Shown: positions 62,747-64,000 of the stretch, one piece after another
Numbering within the stretch: the stretch's first letter is position 1
Layout of the letters: each line of letters starts with the position of its first letter
From: CAVQOB01 sp963714325
GTDB lineage: Bacteria; Pseudomonadota; Alphaproteobacteria; Rhizobiales; Hyphomicrobiaceae
NCBI GenBank assembly: GCA_963714325.1
Contig: CAVQOB010000008.1
Span: 124,001 to 188,000 of the forward strand
Direction: 5' to 3'
Length of the DNA: 64,000 nucleotides
Notes under the pieces: model-generated
Databases searched by the model: none
The model's input: only the letters and a program-made list of their open reading frames with translations
What the model was told of the DNA's origin: nothing
Made by a program: the position numbers and the translations under genes

Positions 62747-63010
62747 CTATTCCCCGCGGAACGGCTCTGTCCCGGTGGGCTGACCCGCGTGGCCGAGCGT
62801 CAACTTCTCGACCTTGGCTTCGGCCTGCTTCAGCAAACGGTCGCAATGATCCTTCAGCACTTCGCCGCGTTCATAAATCGCAATGCTCTCTTCCAGCGCG
62901 ACATCGCCCCGTTCCAGCCGGCCGACAATCGTCTCCAGCTCCTTGAGCGCCAACTCAAAGCTCAGCTCTTTGACATCGGTGTGCCGGCCCACGGCCTTGG
63001 GTGTTGCCAT
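62747..63010 (-). CDS. xseB: Exodeoxyribonuclease VII small subunit
   Basis: An 87-residue coiled protein, the small subunit that binds many times along XseA. The conserved core is LSFELALKELETIVGRLERGDVALEESIAIYERGEVLKDHCDRLLKQAEAKVEKL. The ATG at 63010 has GGGA at proper spacing; another ATG two codons earlier is too close to it. It is followed by dxs and preceded by the deacetylase-like gene. xseA is not in the window. Confidence 0.95.
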   Translation of the reverse strand: MATPKAVGRHTDVKELSFELALKELETIVGRLERGDVALEESIAIYERGEVLKDHCDRLLKQAEAKVEKLTLGHAGQPTGTEPFRGE

Positions 63011-63032
63011 CTGCATCCCGGTATAAGCCTTC

Positions 63033-63974
63033 CTATGCTGCGTCCATCAGCGCCTTGACGTGCACGGCCACCGACCGGCCCAAGGCGTTGAGGTTGTAAC
63101 CGCCTTCCAGCATGGAAACCAAGCGGCCATTGGCTTGGCTGTCGGCAATCTCTGTGAGTTTCGTCGTCGCCCAGGCAAAATCCGCCTCTTTCAGGCGGAG
63201 ATTGGCCAGCGGGTCGTCCTCATGGGCATCGAAACCAGCCGAAATGAAGACGAAATCAGGATGAAAAGCCTTCAGGTTCGGCAGAATGCGCGCCTCGAAC
63301 GCCTCCCGGAACAGCTCACCGCCATCGCCGGGCCTCAGCGGTGCATTGAAGATATTGCCGACACCGACCTCGGACAGCGCACCAGTCCCCGGATACAGCG
63401 GCATCTGGTGCGTCGATCCGAGGAACAGGTTCTTGTCCGACCAGAACACATCCTGCGTCCCGTTCCCATGATGCACGTCGAAGTCAATCACGGCGATCCG
63501 CTCGGCGCCATGCTTCTTGCGTGCGTACAGTCCGGCAATCGCAATATTCGAAAACAGGCAGAACCCCATCGCCCGCTCCCGCTCGGCATGATGCCCGCAC
63601 GGCCGCACCTGGCAGAACGCATTCTTCGCCCGTCCAGCCATCACCTCGTCGACAGCATGGAGTCCCGCGCCAACGGCCCGCAACGCAGCTTCCCATGAGC
63701 CCGCTGACAACACCGTATCGGGATCGAGCCGCACCGGTTCCATCCCCTCCGCCGGTCGCGCATCCTTGATCATATCGAGATAGTCCTGCGGATGCGCCAG
63801 TACGATCTGCGCCTCTATGTCCGCCCTCAGCGGCGCCTCGATCCGCTTCAAATCATTGAACAGCTCATGCCCAAGAACCTTGTCGATTGCCCGCATCCGG
63901 TCCGGTCGTTCCGGGTGGCCGGGACCGGTGTCATGACCGACGAAGCAGGGATGCGTGATCAGAAGGGTCGACAT
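63033..63974 (-). CDS. Histone deacetylase-family (acetoin-utilisation-like) protein
   Basis: A 313-residue arginase-fold zinc amidohydrolase. The active-site elements are GHPERPDR and the His-His pair in VRPCGHHAERERAMGFCLFSNIAIAG. The metal ligands lie in VIDFDVHHGNGTQD and SAGFDAHEDDPLA, and a Gly-rich loop is in MLEGGYN. Bacterial members deacetylate polyamines, acetyl-lysine or similar amides; the substrate here is unknown. It lies 22 bases upstream of xseB in the order HDAC-xseB-dxs. Confidence 0.93.
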   Translation of the reverse strand: MSTLLITHPCFVGHDTGPGHPERPDRMRAIDKVLGHELFNDLKRIEAPLRADIEAQIVLAHPQDYLDMIKDARPAEGMEPVRLDPDTVLSAGSWEAALRAVGAGLHAVDEVMAGRAKNAFCQVRPCGHHAERERAMGFCLFSNIAIAGLYARKKHGAERIAVIDFDVHHGNGTQDVFWSDKNLFLGSTHQMPLYPGTGALSEVGVGNIFNAPLRPGDGGELFREAFEARILPNLKAFHPDFVFISAGFDAHEDDPLANLRLKEADFAWATTKLTEIADSQANGRLVSMLEGGYNLNALGRSVAVHVKALMDAA

Positions 63975-64000
63975 GAAGAATCCAGAAACCGCTCGAGCTG

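Overview
The window looks like the replication-origin region of an alphaproteobacterial chromosome, most likely Hyphomicrobiales (Rhizobiales). The evidence is gene order. leuS-lptE-holA, parB-parA-rsmG-mnmG-mnmE-rho-hemJ-hemE and, facing the other way, ppsR-maf-coaE-dnaQ with secB-fxsA-timA-mltA-smr form the conserved origin neighbourhood of that class. A phasin, FetAB, an Lhr/PdeM pair and the HDAC-xseB-dxs order fit the same assignment. I cannot name the genus.

Layout. 0-4 kb: glnK (with a sigma-54-like promoter; amtB probably begins at the left edge), tesB, a UbiH-type monooxygenase, DUF1761 and yggS. 4-10.4 kb: leuS, lptE, holA, an adenosine kinase-like gene and an AT-hook protein. 10.4-21.1 kb: an almost unbroken minus-strand block, coaA, hisE, parB, parA, rsmG, mnmG, mnmE, rho, hemJ, hemE. 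The hemE-ppsR intergenic region (21.1-21.5 kb) carries DnaA-box-like sequences, GANTC sites and AT-rich stretches where transcription diverges, so it is the best candidate for oriC. parS-like palindromes lie at 11.8, 14.3, 16.45 and 16.5 kb. 21.5-28.7 kb: mostly plus-strand housekeeping genes. aroE is missing from its usual place between maf and coaE.

28.8-41 kb: fetAB, a TPR protein, rpmJ, two orphan oligopeptide permease genes, an RTX repeat protein, rlmN, two paralogous four-helix membrane proteins, a Pro/Ala-rich secreted protein, an HCCA-isomerase-like gene, psiE, a PAP2 phosphatase and argG. Four of these genes (dppC-like, HCCA isomerase, psiE, argG) carry six +1 frameshifts within 9 kb while every segment stays well conserved. 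That pattern suggests local assembly error or very recent decay.

41-64 kb: accessory and repair genes, including YafY/VOC/EVE, PilZ, an M50 protease, typA, an SDR, a PIF1-like helicase, a phasin, GNAT, GGCT, tRNA-Arg(CCT), MATE, Lhr helicase with PdeM, dxs, xseB and an HDAC-like deacetylase. Intergenic spaces from about 43 kb to 61 kb hold a dispersed hairpin family. Its outer stem is GCGC, its inner stem shows compensatory base changes, and it has a conserved 3' GAA bulge. Some copies carry a nested hairpin in the loop. This family is the most interesting unexplained structure in the window. I found no CRISPR array, insertion sequence, prophage or rRNA.
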